A DNA stretch of 64,000 nt from contig CAVBFD010000004.1 of the NCBI GenBank assembly GCA_963594655.1, positions 1 to 64,000 of the forward strand. Reading direction: 5' to 3'. The DNA comes from Colivivens sp963594655. GTDB taxonomy: Bacteria; Bacteroidota; Bacteroidia; Bacteroidales; Bacteroidaceae. The translations under genes and the position numbers were made by a program. Positions 36,074 to 44,799 of the stretch are shown here, one piece after another (position 1 is the first letter of the stretch; every line of letters starts with the position of its first letter). The notes under the pieces were generated by a model. It saw only the letters and a list, made by a program, of their open reading frames with translations, was not told the origin of the DNA and did no database searches.

Positions 36074-36796
36074 ATGGGACAGAAATGTAATCCGATAAGT
36101 AACCGTCTTGGTATTGTCAGAGGCTGGGATTCAAACTGGTTTGGAGGTAAGGATTTCGGTGACAATATCCTTGAGGACAGTAAGATCCGCAAATACCTCA
36201 ACGCGCGTCTCGCAAAGGCAAGCGTTTCAAAGATTGTTATTGAGCGTACACTCAAGCTCGTCACCATCACTGTATGCACCGCAAGACCGGGTATCATCAT
36301 CGGCAAGGGCGGACAGGAAGTGGACAAGCTCAAGGAGGAACTCAAGAAATTGACCGACAAGGATGTCCAGATCAATATCTTCGAGGTAAAGCGTCCTGAA
36401 CTCGACGCAGTGATTGTAGCCAACAACATCGCGCGTCAGCTTGAAGGCAAGATTGCCTATCGCCGTGCGGTGAAGACAGCTATCACCAACACAATGCGTT
36501 CAGGCGCAGAGGGTATCAAAATCCAGATTTCAGGCCGTTTGAATGGTGCGGAAATGTCTCGTTCAGAAATGTACAAGGAGGGAAGAACCCCTCTTCATAC
36601 ACTTCGTGCGGATATCGACTATTGTCTTGCAGAGGCTCTCACAAAGGTCGGTCTGCTTGGCATCAAGGTATGGATATGCCGTGGTGAGGTTTTCGGCAAG
36701 AAGGACTTGTCGCCTAACTTCGCTCAGACAAAGGAGACTGGCCGTAACAACAACAACGGAGGAAGAAGATTCAGAAACAAGAAGTCTAACCGCTAA
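36074..36796 (+). CDS. rpsC: Ribosomal protein uS3
   Basis: This is a 240-aa protein from the ATG at 36074 (MGQKCNPISNRLG). It has the KH domain with RPGIIIGKGGQEVDKL and the C-terminal GIKVWICRGEVFGKKD segment. It ends in a basic Asn-rich tail. It lies at the mRNA entry site. Confidence 0.97.
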   Translation: MGQKCNPISNRLGIVRGWDSNWFGGKDFGDNILEDSKIRKYLNARLAKASVSKIVIERTLKLVTITVCTARPGIIIGKGGQEVDKLKEELKKLTDKDVQINIFEVKRPELDAVIVANNIARQLEGKIAYRRAVKTAITNTMRSGAEGIKIQISGRLNGAEMSRSEMYKEGRTPLHTLRADIDYCLAEALTKVGLLGIKVWICRGEVFGKKDLSPNFAQTKETGRNNNNGGRRFRNKKSNR

Positions 36797-36807
36797 ATTT
36801 GTGGAAC

Positions 36808-37239
36808 ATGTTACAGCCTAAAAGACAAAAATATAGAAGACCGCAAAAAGGCCGCGGTCGTTTGAAAGGTGTTTCTCACAGAGGAACAGAGCTTTCATTT
36901 GGCAGCTTCGGAATTAAAGCATTGCAGACACGTTGGATTTCAGCTCAACAGATTGAGGCAGCCCGTGTAGCAATCACCCGTTATATGCAGCGTCAAGGTC
37001 AGGTGTGGATCCGTATCTTCCCTGACAAGCCAATCACTAAGAAACCAGCCGATGTCCGAATGGGTAAGGGAAAGGGAGACCCGTACAAGTATGTCTTCCC
37101 TGCAAAGCCGGGACGTATCCTCTTCGAGGTTGAAGGCGTTTCTTACGAGATTGCCAAGGAGGCTCTGCGACTTGGTGCGCAGAAACTCCCGACTACAACT
37201 AAGTTTATTGTAAGACGTGATTACGACAAAAACGCTTGA
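36808..37239 (+). CDS. rplP: Ribosomal protein uL16
   Basis: This is a 143-aa protein from the ATG at 36808 (MLQPKRQKYRRPQKGR); an in-frame TTG three codons upstream is unlikely. It has the GKGKGDPYKYVFPAKPGRILFEV segment with the conserved loop contacting tRNA. Confidence 0.97.
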   Translation: MLQPKRQKYRRPQKGRGRLKGVSHRGTELSFGSFGIKALQTRWISAQQIEAARVAITRYMQRQGQVWIRIFPDKPITKKPADVRMGKGKGDPYKYVFPAKPGRILFEVEGVSYEIAKEALRLGAQKLPTTTKFIVRRDYDKNA

Positions 37240-37244
37240 GCATT

Positions 37245-37439
37245 ATGAAAATTGCAGAAATAAGAGAATTGACAACTGCCGAACTTACTGAGCGTATCGA
37301 GGCAGAGGTTGCGAACTACACCAACATGAAGTTCAACCACCATATTTCTCCTGTAGAGGATCATTCACAGATTAAGAAGCTTCGTCGTGAAATTGCCCGC
37401 ATGAAAGGCGAGCTCCGTCAGAGAGAACTTAACAAATAA
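37245..37439 (+). CDS. rpmC: Ribosomal protein uL29
   Basis: This is a 64-aa protein from the ATG at 37245 (MKIAEIRELTTAEL). Two helices end in LRREIARMKGELRQRE. It lies at the tunnel exit next to L23. Confidence 0.95.
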   Translation: MKIAEIRELTTAELTERIEAEVANYTNMKFNHHISPVEDHSQIKKLRREIARMKGELRQRELNK

Positions 37440-37451
37440 AATTGCATCTAC

Positions 37452-37709
37452 ATGGAAGATAGAAATTTAAGAAAGCAAAGAACGGGTGTCGTAGTCAGCA
37501 ACAAGATGGACAAGACAATTGTCGTCGCATCAAAGTTCAAGGAGAAGCACCCTATTTATGGTAAGTTCGTCAGCAAGACGAAAAAGTACCATGCTCACGA
37601 CGAGAAGAACGAGTGCAATGTGGGCGATACAGTCCTCATCATGGAGACCCGTCCATTGAGCAAAACAAAGAGATGGAGATTGGTTAATATTGTAGAAAGA
37701 GCTAAGTAA
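37452..37709 (+). CDS. rpsQ: Ribosomal protein uS17
   Basis: This 85-aa protein has RKQRTGVVVSNKMDKTIVV and VLIMETRPLSKTKRWRLV. It is an early 16S rRNA binder of the 30S body. Confidence 0.97.
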   Translation: MEDRNLRKQRTGVVVSNKMDKTIVVASKFKEKHPIYGKFVSKTKKYHAHDEKNECNVGDTVLIMETRPLSKTKRWRLVNIVERAK

Positions 37710-37711
37710 TT

Positions 37712-38077
37712 ATGATACAGGTAGAATCTAGATTGACAGTTGCTGACAACAGTGGTGCCCGTGAGGTACTCTGTATCCGTGTTCTTGGTGGTACTCGCCG
37801 TCGTTACGCTTCTGTTGGCGACGTTATCGTCGTCGCAGTGAAGAACGTGATTCCTTCAAGTGAAATCAAGAAGGGTGCCGTTTCAAAAGCGCTCATTGTA
37901 CGTACAAAGAAGGAGATACGCCGTGCGGACGGTTCATACATCCGTTTCGATGACAACGCGTGTGTTCTTTTGAGCAATACCGGTGAGATGAGGGGCAGCC
38001 GTATTTTCGGTCCTGTCGCACGTGAACTCCGTGCCGCCAACATGAAGGTGGTTTCTTTGGCTACAGAAGTTCTTTAA
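37712..38077 (+). CDS. rplN: Ribosomal protein uL14
   Basis: This 121-aa protein has VADNSGAREVLCIRVLGG and SRIFGPVARELR. It starts 2 bp after rpsQ. Confidence 0.98.
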   Translation: MIQVESRLTVADNSGAREVLCIRVLGGTRRRYASVGDVIVVAVKNVIPSSEIKKGAVSKALIVRTKKEIRRADGSYIRFDDNACVLLSNTGEMRGSRIFGPVARELRAANMKVVSLATEVL

Positions 38078-38095
38078 TTTTAGAATTAAACAGTA

Positions 38096-38416
38096 ATGAG
38101 TAAATTACATATTAAGAAAGGTGACACGGTTATCGTCAATGCCGGTAACTCAAAGGGACAGAGCGGAAAGGTCCTTTCTGTCCTCGTTGACAAGCAGCGT
38201 GCCGTTGTCGAGGGTGTGAACATTGTATCCAAGAGTACAAAGCCAAGTGCGGCACACCCGCAAGGAGGTATTATTAAGCAAGAGGCTCCGATACATATTT
38301 CAAATCTTAATGTGGTTGATCCCAAAACAGGCAAGGCAACACGCATCGGTAGGAAAATCGGGGCTAACGGCAAATTAGTTCGTTATGCAAAAAAATCAGG
38401 GGAGGAGATTCAATGA
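38096..38416 (+). CDS. rplX: Ribosomal protein uL24
   Basis: This 106-aa protein has the KOW motif (KKGDTVIVNAGNSKGQSGKV) and HPQGGIIKQEAPIHISN. Its stop overlaps the rplE start (ATGA at 38413-38416). Confidence 0.97.
   Translation: MSKLHIKKGDTVIVNAGNSKGQSGKVLSVLVDKQRAVVEGVNIVSKSTKPSAAHPQGGIIKQEAPIHISNLNVVDPKTGKATRIGRKIGANGKLVRYAKKSGEEIQ
38401..38405 (+). promoter_or_regulatory. Strong Shine-Dalgarno of rplE
   Basis: GGAGG lies inside the end of rplX, 7 nt before the rplE ATG at 38413. Together with the 4-bp overlap it suggests tight translational coupling. Confidence 0.75.
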
Positions 38417-38970
38417 GTACAACTGCAGGTCTTAAAAATATATATGCAGAGCAGATTGCTCCTGCTTTGATGAAACAGTTCAACTACTCTTCTCCGATGC
38501 AGATTCCTGTATTGAAGAAGATTGTGGTCAATCAGGGTCTTGGTATGGCTACTGCCGACAAGAAGGTTATCGAGGTGGCAATGCAGGAGATTGCGCAGAT
38601 TACAGGTCAGAAGCCTGTAGCCACAATGTCCAAGAAAGACATCTCCAACTTCCATCTCCGTAAGAAGATGCCGATTGGCGTGATGGTCACTCTCCGTCAC
38701 CAGAGGATGTATGAGTTCCTTGAGAAGCTCATCCGTGTGTCTCTCCCGCGTATCCGTGACTTCAAGGGTATCGAGAGCAAGTTCGACGGTCGTGGAAACT
38801 ACACTTTGGGTATTCAGGAGCAGATTATCTTCCCTGAAATCAACATCGACCAGGTCGACAAGATTATGGGTATGAACATCACATTCGTGACATCCGCAGA
38901 AACCGACGAGGAGGGTTACGCTCTTCTCAAGGCATTCGGTCTACCGTTTAAGGACGCTAATAAAAAATAG
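38413..38970 (+). CDS. rplE: Ribosomal protein uL5
   Basis: This 185-aa protein has the 5S rRNA-binding segments KIVVNQGLG and PIGVMVTLRHQRMYEFLEKL and the C-terminal FPEINIDQVDKIMGMNITFVT. Length is normal. Confidence 0.97.
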   Translation: MSTTAGLKNIYAEQIAPALMKQFNYSSPMQIPVLKKIVVNQGLGMATADKKVIEVAMQEIAQITGQKPVATMSKKDISNFHLRKKMPIGVMVTLRHQRMYEFLEKLIRVSLPRIRDFKGIESKFDGRGNYTLGIQEQIIFPEINIDQVDKIMGMNITFVTSAETDEEGYALLKAFGLPFKDANKK

Positions 38971-38975
38971 TTGAT

Positions 38976-39275
38976 ATGGCAAAAGAATCAATGAAGGCAC
39001 GTGAGGTTAAGCGTGCAAAGCTTGTCGCTAAGTATGCTGCCAAGCGTGCGGCTCTGAAGAAGATAATCGCCACCGGTGATCCTGTTGAGGCTTATGAGGC
39101 TGCCCGTAAGCTCCAGGAAATCCCCGGCAATGCGAATCCTATCCGTCTTCACAACCGCTGCAAGATTACAGGCCGTCCAAGAGGCTACATCCGTCAGTTC
39201 GGAATCTCACGTATTCAGTTCCGTGAGATGGCTTCAGCAGGCTTGATTCCAGGCGTGAAGAAGGCAAGTTGGTAA
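38976..39275 (+). CDS. rpsN: Ribosomal protein uS14, zinc-free long form
   Basis: This 99-aa protein has the long form of S14. The CxxC pairs of the zinc form are missing; only one Cys (in NRCKITGRPRGYIR) is present. It ends in GLIPGVKKASW. Confidence 0.96.
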   Translation: MAKESMKAREVKRAKLVAKYAAKRAALKKIIATGDPVEAYEAARKLQEIPGNANPIRLHNRCKITGRPRGYIRQFGISRIQFREMASAGLIPGVKKASW

Positions 39276-39304
39276 TAGACGTTTTACTAATTAATTAAAT
39301 ATTG

Positions 39305-39318
39305 TCGGGGTGTCCCGA
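39305..39318 (+). other. Small hairpin in the rpsH leader
   Basis: TCGGG (39305-39309) pairs with CCCGA (39314-39318) in the 57-bp AT-rich gap before rpsH. It could be a ribosomal-protein binding site, but the stem is only 5 bp and no known motif is matched. Confidence 0.3.
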
Positions 39319-39332
39319 TTAATTTAAAGATT

Positions 39333-39728
39333 ATGACAGATCCAATAGCAGATTATCTAACGAGGGTCAGGAACGCAATTATGGCAAAGCATAAGGTTGT
39401 GGAGATTCCTGCCTCAAATTTGAAGAAAGAAATCACCAAGATTCTTTTCGACAAGGGATATGTACTTAATTACAAGTTCGAGGATGAAGGCCCTCAGGGT
39501 ACCATCAAAATCGCGCTCAAGTACAATCCTGAGACAAAGGCAAGTGCGATTAAGAACTTGCAGCGTGTTTCTAAACCGGGACTTCGCAAGTATACCGGTT
39601 ACAAGGACATGCCGAGTGTAATTAACGGACTGGGTATAGCGATTATATCCACATCCAAAGGTGTAATGACAGACAAGGAAGCCTCAGAGTTGAAAGTCGG
39701 CGGTGAGGTGCTTTGTTATGTTTATTGA
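39333..39728 (+). CDS. rpsH: Ribosomal protein uS8
   Basis: This 131-aa protein starts TDPIADYLTRVRNAI and ends with the rRNA-binding GLGIAIISTSKGVMTDKEA...GEVLCYVY. In E. coli S8 represses the spc operon. Confidence 0.98.
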   Translation: MTDPIADYLTRVRNAIMAKHKVVEIPASNLKKEITKILFDKGYVLNYKFEDEGPQGTIKIALKYNPETKASAIKNLQRVSKPGLRKYTGYKDMPSVINGLGIAIISTSKGVMTDKEASELKVGGEVLCYVY

Positions 39729-39730
39729 TA

Positions 39731-39735
39731 GGAGG
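39731..39735 (+). promoter_or_regulatory. Strong Shine-Dalgarno of rplF
   Basis: GGAGG lies 7 nt before the ATG at 39743. It decides for MSRIGKLP as the start over the upstream in-frame codons that overlap rpsH. Confidence 0.85.
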
Positions 39736-39742
39736 ATATATA

Positions 39743-40312
39743 ATGTCTAGAATTGGTAAGTTACCTATTATTATTCCTGCTGGAGTGCAAGTCACTCATA
39801 AGGATGACATTGTAACGGTGAAGGGACCTAAGGGTGAACTCTCACAGTATGTCAACCCCGCAATAAGTGTTGCGGTGGAGGACGGTAAGATTGTTCTGGA
39901 GGAGAACACAGAGATGATGACTGACGACACAAAGCAGCGTCACGCTTATCACGGTCTGTACCGCGCTCTTCTCCACAACATGGTTGTCGGCGTTTCAGAG
40001 GGCTACAAGAAGACACTTCAGTTGGTAGGTGTCGGTTACCGTGTGTCAAACGCAGGTAATGTCCTTGAGTTCGCTTTGGGTTATTCTCACTCCATCCTGT
40101 TCGCCCTTCCTAAGGAGGTTAAGGTCGAGACAAAGTCTGAGAGAAACCAGGATCCTCTTATTTTCCTTGAGTCATGCGACAAGCAGTTGCTTGGTCAGAT
40201 ATGTGCCAAGATCCGTTCTCTGCGCGCTCCTGAGCCATACAAGGGCAAGGGTATACGTTTCCAGGGCGAGGTTATCAGAAGAAAGTCAGGAAAGTCAGCA
40301 AGTGCTAAATAA
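39743..40312 (+). CDS. rplF: Ribosomal protein uL6
   Basis: This is a 189-aa protein from the ATG at 39743. It has SRIGKLPIIIPAGV, GPKGELSQYV and the C-terminal EPYKGKGIRFQGEVIRRKSGKS. Confidence 0.97.
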   Translation: MSRIGKLPIIIPAGVQVTHKDDIVTVKGPKGELSQYVNPAISVAVEDGKIVLEENTEMMTDDTKQRHAYHGLYRALLHNMVVGVSEGYKKTLQLVGVGYRVSNAGNVLEFALGYSHSILFALPKEVKVETKSERNQDPLIFLESCDKQLLGQICAKIRSLRAPEPYKGKGIRFQGEVIRRKSGKSASAK

Positions 40313-40329
40313 TTTATAACTGTACGGAT

Positions 40330-40671
40330 ATGATTACAAAGATTGAAAGACGTATCAAAATCAAATATAGAGTACGCAATAAAATTTCTGGTACTGCTGC
40401 ACGTCCACGTATGTCTGTATTCAGAAGTAACAAGCAGATTTACGTTCAGGTAATCAACGACGAGGAGGCTAAGACACTTGTCTCAGCGTCTTCACTTGGA
40501 CTTGAGAAATGCACTAAGAGCGAGCAGGCTGCCAAGGTCGGCGAGATGATTGCGAAGAAGGCCATCGAGGCTGGAATCACATCTGTCGTGTTCGACCGTA
40601 ATGGTTACTTGTATCATGGTAGAGTTAAGGAGGTAGCTGACGCTGCCAGAAACGCAGGACTTAAATTTTAA
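40330..40671 (+). CDS. rplR: Ribosomal protein uL18
   Basis: This 113-aa protein has RPRMSVFRSNKQIYVQVI and the C-terminal VVFDRNGYLYHGRVKEVADAAR. It is a 5S rRNA binder. Confidence 0.97.
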   Translation: MITKIERRIKIKYRVRNKISGTAARPRMSVFRSNKQIYVQVINDEEAKTLVSASSLGLEKCTKSEQAAKVGEMIAKKAIEAGITSVVFDRNGYLYHGRVKEVADAARNAGLKF

Positions 40672-40679
40672 TTAGGATT

Positions 40680-41189
40680 ATGGTTAATAGAGTAAAAATA
40701 GGAAACGATGTCGAGCTAAAGGATCGATTGGTAGCTATTAATCGTGTTACTAAGGTCACGAAGGGTGGTAGGACATTCACGTTCGCCGCTATCGTGGTTG
40801 TAGGTAACGGAAATGGTGTAATTGGATGCGGTCTTGGTAAGGCAGGTGAAGTTACAGCGGCTATAGCAAAGGGTGTTGAGGCAGCGAAGAAGAATCTGTT
40901 CAAGGTTCCTGTCCTCAACGGCACTATACCTCACGAGGTTTATGCCAAGTTCGGTGGAGCGCGCGTGTTGATTATGCCGGCTTCCGAGGGTACTGGAGTT
41001 GTGGCCGGTGGCGCTATGCGTGCCGTCCTTGAGAGTGTCGGCATCACAGACGTACTGGCAAAGTCAAAGGGTTCTTCCAACCCTCACAATCTGGTGAAGG
41101 CTACAATCGCGGCACTTACAGAACTTCGTGACGCGAAGGCTGTGGCGGCTGACCGTGGCGTTAGTTTAACAAAGGTGTTTAGAGGATAA
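40680..41189 (+). CDS. rpsE: Ribosomal protein uS5
   Basis: This 169-aa protein has KVTKGGRTFTFAAIVVVGNG and the GTGVVAGGAMRAVLESVGI segment. It helps fidelity and mRNA unwinding at the entry site. Confidence 0.98.
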   Translation: MVNRVKIGNDVELKDRLVAINRVTKVTKGGRTFTFAAIVVVGNGNGVIGCGLGKAGEVTAAIAKGVEAAKKNLFKVPVLNGTIPHEVYAKFGGARVLIMPASEGTGVVAGGAMRAVLESVGITDVLAKSKGSSNPHNLVKATIAALTELRDAKAVAADRGVSLTKVFRG

Positions 41190-41195
41190 GGAGGT
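41188..41195 (+). promoter_or_regulatory. Full Shine-Dalgarno of rpmD
   Basis: AAGGAGGT is fully complementary to the usual 16S 3' end. It overlaps the rpsE stop and lies 5-6 nt before the rpmD ATG at 41201. Confidence 0.85.
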
Positions 41196-41200
41196 CAATC

Positions 41201-41377
41201 ATGGCAACAATAAAGATTAAGCAGATTAAGAGTCGCGCAAACCGACCTGAAGATCAGAAGCGTACATTGAATTCTCTTGGACTCACCAAGATGAATAAGG
41301 TTGTGGAACATGAGGATACTCCTTCTGTACGTGGCATGATAGACAAGGTGAAGCACCTTGTTGCGGTTGTAGACTAA
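41201..41377 (+). CDS. rpmD: Ribosomal protein uL30
   Basis: This 58-aa protein is translated from the ATG at 41201 to the TAA at 41375. It begins MATIKIKQIKSRANRP, has TLNSLGLTKMNKVVEHED in the middle, and ends VKHLVAVVD. This matches bacterial L30 in length and pattern, in the conserved slot between rpsE and rplO. It has the strongest Shine-Dalgarno of the cluster. Confidence 0.96.
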   Translation: MATIKIKQIKSRANRPEDQKRTLNSLGLTKMNKVVEHEDTPSVRGMIDKVKHLVAVVD

Positions 41378-41404
41378 AGTTATTCATTTCAAAAAGTTGA
41401 AACA

Positions 41405-41851
41405 ATGGAATTACATAATTTAAGACCGGCAGACGGTGCAACACACAACAGTAAGCGTGTTGGACGCGGTTACGGCTCAGGCAAGGGCCGTACTGCGACA
41501 CGCGGTCACAAGGGTGCAAAGGCCAGGTCCGGTTACAAGAAGAAAATCGGTTTTGAAGGAGGTCAGATGCCTCTCCAGCGTCGTGTGCCGAAATTTGGCT
41601 TCAAGAACATCAACCGTGTGGAGTACAAGGCTATCAACCTGTCCACTCTGCAGAAGTTGGCTGAAGACAAGAACCTCACCAAGATCGGTATCGCTGAACT
41701 CATCGAGGCTGGTTTCGTTAACTCTAAGCAGTTAGTCAAGATTCTTGCAAAAGGTGAACTCACATCAAAGATTGATGTCGAGGCACATTCATTCTCAAAG
41801 AAGGCAGAAGCTGTTATAACTGAAAAAGGTGGCAACGTTGTAAAACTCTAA
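41405..41851 (+). CDS. rplO: Ribosomal protein uL15
   Basis: This 148-aa protein has the Gly/Lys/Arg-rich N-terminal half (RVGRGYGSGKGRTATRGHKG) and FEGGQMPLQRRVPKFGF. It ends 3 bp before secY. Confidence 0.97.
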   Translation: MELHNLRPADGATHNSKRVGRGYGSGKGRTATRGHKGAKARSGYKKKIGFEGGQMPLQRRVPKFGFKNINRVEYKAINLSTLQKLAEDKNLTKIGIAELIEAGFVNSKQLVKILAKGELTSKIDVEAHSFSKKAEAVITEKGGNVVKL

Positions 41852-41854
41852 ACA

Positions 41855-43204
41855 ATGGGAAAGGCAATCGACAAACTTAAGAATGTCAAGTTTATAAAGA
41901 CAATCTCCAATATCTGCAAGATAGAGGACCTGCGTACCCGTATCCTGATCACAATTGGTTTTATTGCGGTCTATAGGTTCGGGTCGTTCATAGTGCTTCC
42001 AGGTATCAACACCGGTGCGCTTCAGAAACTCTCAGAGCAGACCGAGGGAGGTTTGATGTCTTTGCTTGATATGTTCTCGGGTGGTGCGTTCTCCAAGGCG
42101 TCAATCTTTGCCCTTGGTATTATGCCGTACATCTCAGCATCTATCGTAATGCAGTTGCTGGGTATTGCTGTTCCTTATTTCCAGAAGATGCAACGTGAGG
42201 GTGAGAGCGGTAGAAGAAAGATGAATCAGTACACTCGTTACCTGACAGTCTTGATTCTCCTTTTCCAAGGCCCGATGTATTTGGTTAACCTGAATCTGAC
42301 GACCCAGGGTGCCGCGATATATCAGGGGATTGATTGGGCGATGTTCTACATCACCTCCACAATCATACTCGCCGCCGGCAGTATGTTCATCCTCTGGTTG
42401 GGTGAGAGAATCACAGATAAGGGTATAGGTCAGGGTGTGTCACTCATCATCATGATTGGTATCATCGCCCGCTTCCCTAACGCGCTTATCCAGGAGTTCA
42501 TCGCCCGGTTCACTACCCAGGGCGGTTTGGTCGGCTTCTTGTTGGAGATAATCGTTCTGCTTGCCGTGACAGCGGCTGCCATCCTTCTTGTGCAGGGTGT
42601 ACGCAGAGTCCCGGTGCAGTATGCCAAGCGTGTTGTCGGTAACCGCCAGTACGGTGGCGCCCGTCAGTACATCCCATTGAAACCTTATGCCGCTAACGTG
42701 ATGCCAATCATCTTCGCCCAGGCGATTATGTTCATCCCTATCACGGTTGCGGGTTATCTGGGGGCAAACCAGAGTGAGACCATGATGCAGCTGATGGATA
42801 ACACGAGTGTCCTGTACAACGTGATATTCGCCGCGCTGATCATCATATTCACATATTTGTATACAGCTATTACTATCAACCCTACGCAGATGGCGGAGGA
42901 CATGAAACGCAACAACGGCTTTATTCCCGGTGTCAAGCCGGGCAAGAGTACCGCGGAGTATCTCGACAGGATTATGTCGCATATCACACTTCCGGGTTCG
43001 CTGTTCCTTGCGTTCATAGCCATCATGCCGGCTTTCTCAAGCCTCTTCAATGTACAGCGGGAGTTCGCCCAGTTCTTCGGCGGCACGTCATTGTTGATTC
43101 TTGTAGGTGTTGTACTTGATACTCTCCAGCATATTGAGAGCCATCTTCTCATGAGACACTACGACGGACTGCTCGATTCAGGACGTATCCGTGGCGCGCA
43201 TTGA
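41855..43204 (+). CDS. secY: Preprotein translocase channel SecY
   Basis: This 449-aa protein has ten membrane helices. The plug/lateral-gate region contains LLDMFSGGAFSKASIFALGIMPYISASI, and the cytosolic loop has RRVPVQYAKR. It forms the SecYEG channel for export and membrane insertion. It follows rplO directly. adk, which follows secY in many other bacteria, is absent. Confidence 0.98.
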   Translation: MGKAIDKLKNVKFIKTISNICKIEDLRTRILITIGFIAVYRFGSFIVLPGINTGALQKLSEQTEGGLMSLLDMFSGGAFSKASIFALGIMPYISASIVMQLLGIAVPYFQKMQREGESGRRKMNQYTRYLTVLILLFQGPMYLVNLNLTTQGAAIYQGIDWAMFYITSTIILAAGSMFILWLGERITDKGIGQGVSLIIMIGIIARFPNALIQEFIARFTTQGGLVGFLLEIIVLLAVTAAAILLVQGVRRVPVQYAKRVVGNRQYGGARQYIPLKPYAANVMPIIFAQAIMFIPITVAGYLGANQSETMMQLMDNTSVLYNVIFAALIIIFTYLYTAITINPTQMAEDMKRNNGFIPGVKPGKSTAEYLDRIMSHITLPGSLFLAFIAIMPAFSSLFNVQREFAQFFGGTSLLILVGVVLDTLQHIESHLLMRHYDGLLDSGRIRGAH

Positions 43205-43227
43205 GGAAAGGCTTAAAGGATATTCGG

Positions 43228-44016
43228 ATGATTTATCTTAAAACTGATGAAGAAGTGGAGCTTCTGCGGGAGGCGAACCTGTTGGTGGGGAAGACTCTCG
43301 CAGAACTTGCCAAGATAATAACTCCAGGTGTGACCACACGCCAATTGGACAAGTTGGCTGATACGGTCATCAGAGACCATGGGGCAGAGCCTACGTTCAA
43401 AGGGTTTCCCAACCCTTACGGCAGTCCGTTCCCGGCCAGTGTCTGCACGTCGGTCAACGAGGTGGTGGTACACGGGATACCGGACGACACCCCCCTAAAA
43501 GAGGGCGACATCGTGTCGGTGGACTGTGGCACCAAACTGAACGGCTATTGCGGTGACTCCTGTTACACGTTTGCCGTAGGTGAGGTATCGCCGGAGATAA
43601 GGCAACTGCTCAAGACCACCAAGGAGTCCCTTTACGAGGGAATCGCACAGGCGGTCGTGGGTCACCGTTTGGGAGACATCTCAAGTGCCGTGCAGTCACA
43701 TTGTGAGAGTCACGGTTATGGAGTGGTGCGTGAGTTTGTAGGCCATGGCATAGGCCGCGAGATGCATGAGGACCCGCAAGTCCCCAATTACGGCAGACGC
43801 GGAAACGGCTTGTTGCTGAAGAACGGACTCTGCATCGCGATAGAGCCGATGATAACGCTCGGAACGAGGGAAATCTACATGCTGCCCGACAAGTGGGGAA
43901 TCATAACCCGCGACGGGAAGGCGGCTGCCCATTTCGAACACACAGTGTGTGTGCGTAAGGGCAAGGCGGACATTCTGTCATCGTTTGAGGAAATAGAAAA
44001 GATAGTTCAAGAATAA
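43228..44016 (+). CDS. map: Methionine aminopeptidase type I
   Basis: This is a 262-aa protein from the ATG at 43228 (MIYLKTDEEVELLREAN); a TTG at 43201 would overlap the secY stop and is unlikely. The metal ligands are visible: Asp in VSVDCGTKLNGYCGDSC, His in FVGHGIGREMHE, and Glu in AIEPM and AHFEHTV. It removes the initiator Met from new proteins. Confidence 0.97.
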   Translation: MIYLKTDEEVELLREANLLVGKTLAELAKIITPGVTTRQLDKLADTVIRDHGAEPTFKGFPNPYGSPFPASVCTSVNEVVVHGIPDDTPLKEGDIVSVDCGTKLNGYCGDSCYTFAVGEVSPEIRQLLKTTKESLYEGIAQAVVGHRLGDISSAVQSHCESHGYGVVREFVGHGIGREMHEDPQVPNYGRRGNGLLLKNGLCIAIEPMITLGTREIYMLPDKWGIITRDGKAAAHFEHTVCVRKGKADILSSFEEIEKIVQE

Positions 44017-44026
44017 TCATTTTAAT

Positions 44027-44245
44027 ATGGCTAAACAGTCAGCAATAGAGCAGGACGGTACAATAGTAGAGGCATTGTCGAACGCAATGTTTCGTGTGGA
44101 ACTGGAGAACGGTCACGAGATAATCGCCCACATATCCGGAAAGATGAGGATGCACTACATCAAGATTCTTCCGGGCGACAAGATAAGGGTCGAGATGTCT
44201 CCCTACGACCTGTCCAAAGGACGGATAGTTTTTAGATACAAATAA
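44027..44245 (+). CDS. infA: Translation initiation factor IF-1
   Basis: This 72-aa single OB-fold protein has VEALSNAMFRVELENGH and GKMRMHYIKILPGDKIRVEMSPYDL. Length and position are standard. Confidence 0.98.
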   Translation: MAKQSAIEQDGTIVEALSNAMFRVELENGHEIIAHISGKMRMHYIKILPGDKIRVEMSPYDLSKGRIVFRYK

Positions 44246-44258
44246 ACATTCAACATAT

Positions 44259-44375
44259 ATGAAAACAAAAGCATCTTTAAAGAAACGTACTCCTGATTGT
44301 GTCATTGTAAGACGTAAGGGTCGTCTGTTTGTAATAAATAAGAAGAACCCCAAGTACAAGATGCGTCAGGGATAA
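44259..44375 (+). CDS. rpmJ: Ribosomal protein bL36, zinc-free form
   Basis: This 38-aa protein runs from the ATG at 44259 to the TAA at 44373. It begins MKTKASLKKRTPDC and ends NKKNPKYKMRQG. Only one Cys (14) remains, so the zinc-binding CCCH site of the C+ form is missing. This is typical of Bacteroidetes. It lies between infA and rpsM as expected. Confidence 0.95.
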   Translation: MKTKASLKKRTPDCVIVRRKGRLFVINKKNPKYKMRQG

Positions 44376-44409
44376 TTCAAGCCAAGTAGATAATAAAAAG
44401 ATTTAAGAT

Positions 44410-44790
44410 ATGGCAATTAGAATTGTTGGTGTAGACCTCCCACAGAACAAGAGAGGCGAGATTGCGTTGACATACATTTTCGGTATCGGACGCAGTAGTT
44501 CAGCCAAGATATTGGATAAGGCTGGAGTGGACAAGGATTTGAAGGTTAAGGACTGGACAGACGACCAGGCGGCCAAGATCCGTGAGATTATCGGCGCGGA
44601 GTTCAAGGTCGAGGGTGACCTTCGTTCCGAAATCCAACTTAACATCAAGCGATTGATGGACATTGGATGCTACCGTGGAATCCGCCATCGTATAGGTCTT
44701 CCAGTACGTGGACAGAGTACCAAGAACAACGCGCGTACTCGTAAGGGAAAGAAGAAGACAGTTGCAAACAAGAAGAAAGCTACTAAATAA
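44410..44790 (+). CDS. rpsM: Ribosomal protein uS13
   Basis: This 126-aa protein has RIVGVDLPQNKRGEIALTYI and the C-terminal RHRIGLPVRGQSTKNNARTRKG tail that reaches the P-site tRNA. Confidence 0.98.
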   Translation: MAIRIVGVDLPQNKRGEIALTYIFGIGRSSSAKILDKAGVDKDLKVKDWTDDQAAKIREIIGAEFKVEGDLRSEIQLNIKRLMDIGCYRGIRHRIGLPVRGQSTKNNARTRKGKKKTVANKKKATK

Positions 44791-44799
44791 TAATCGGAT

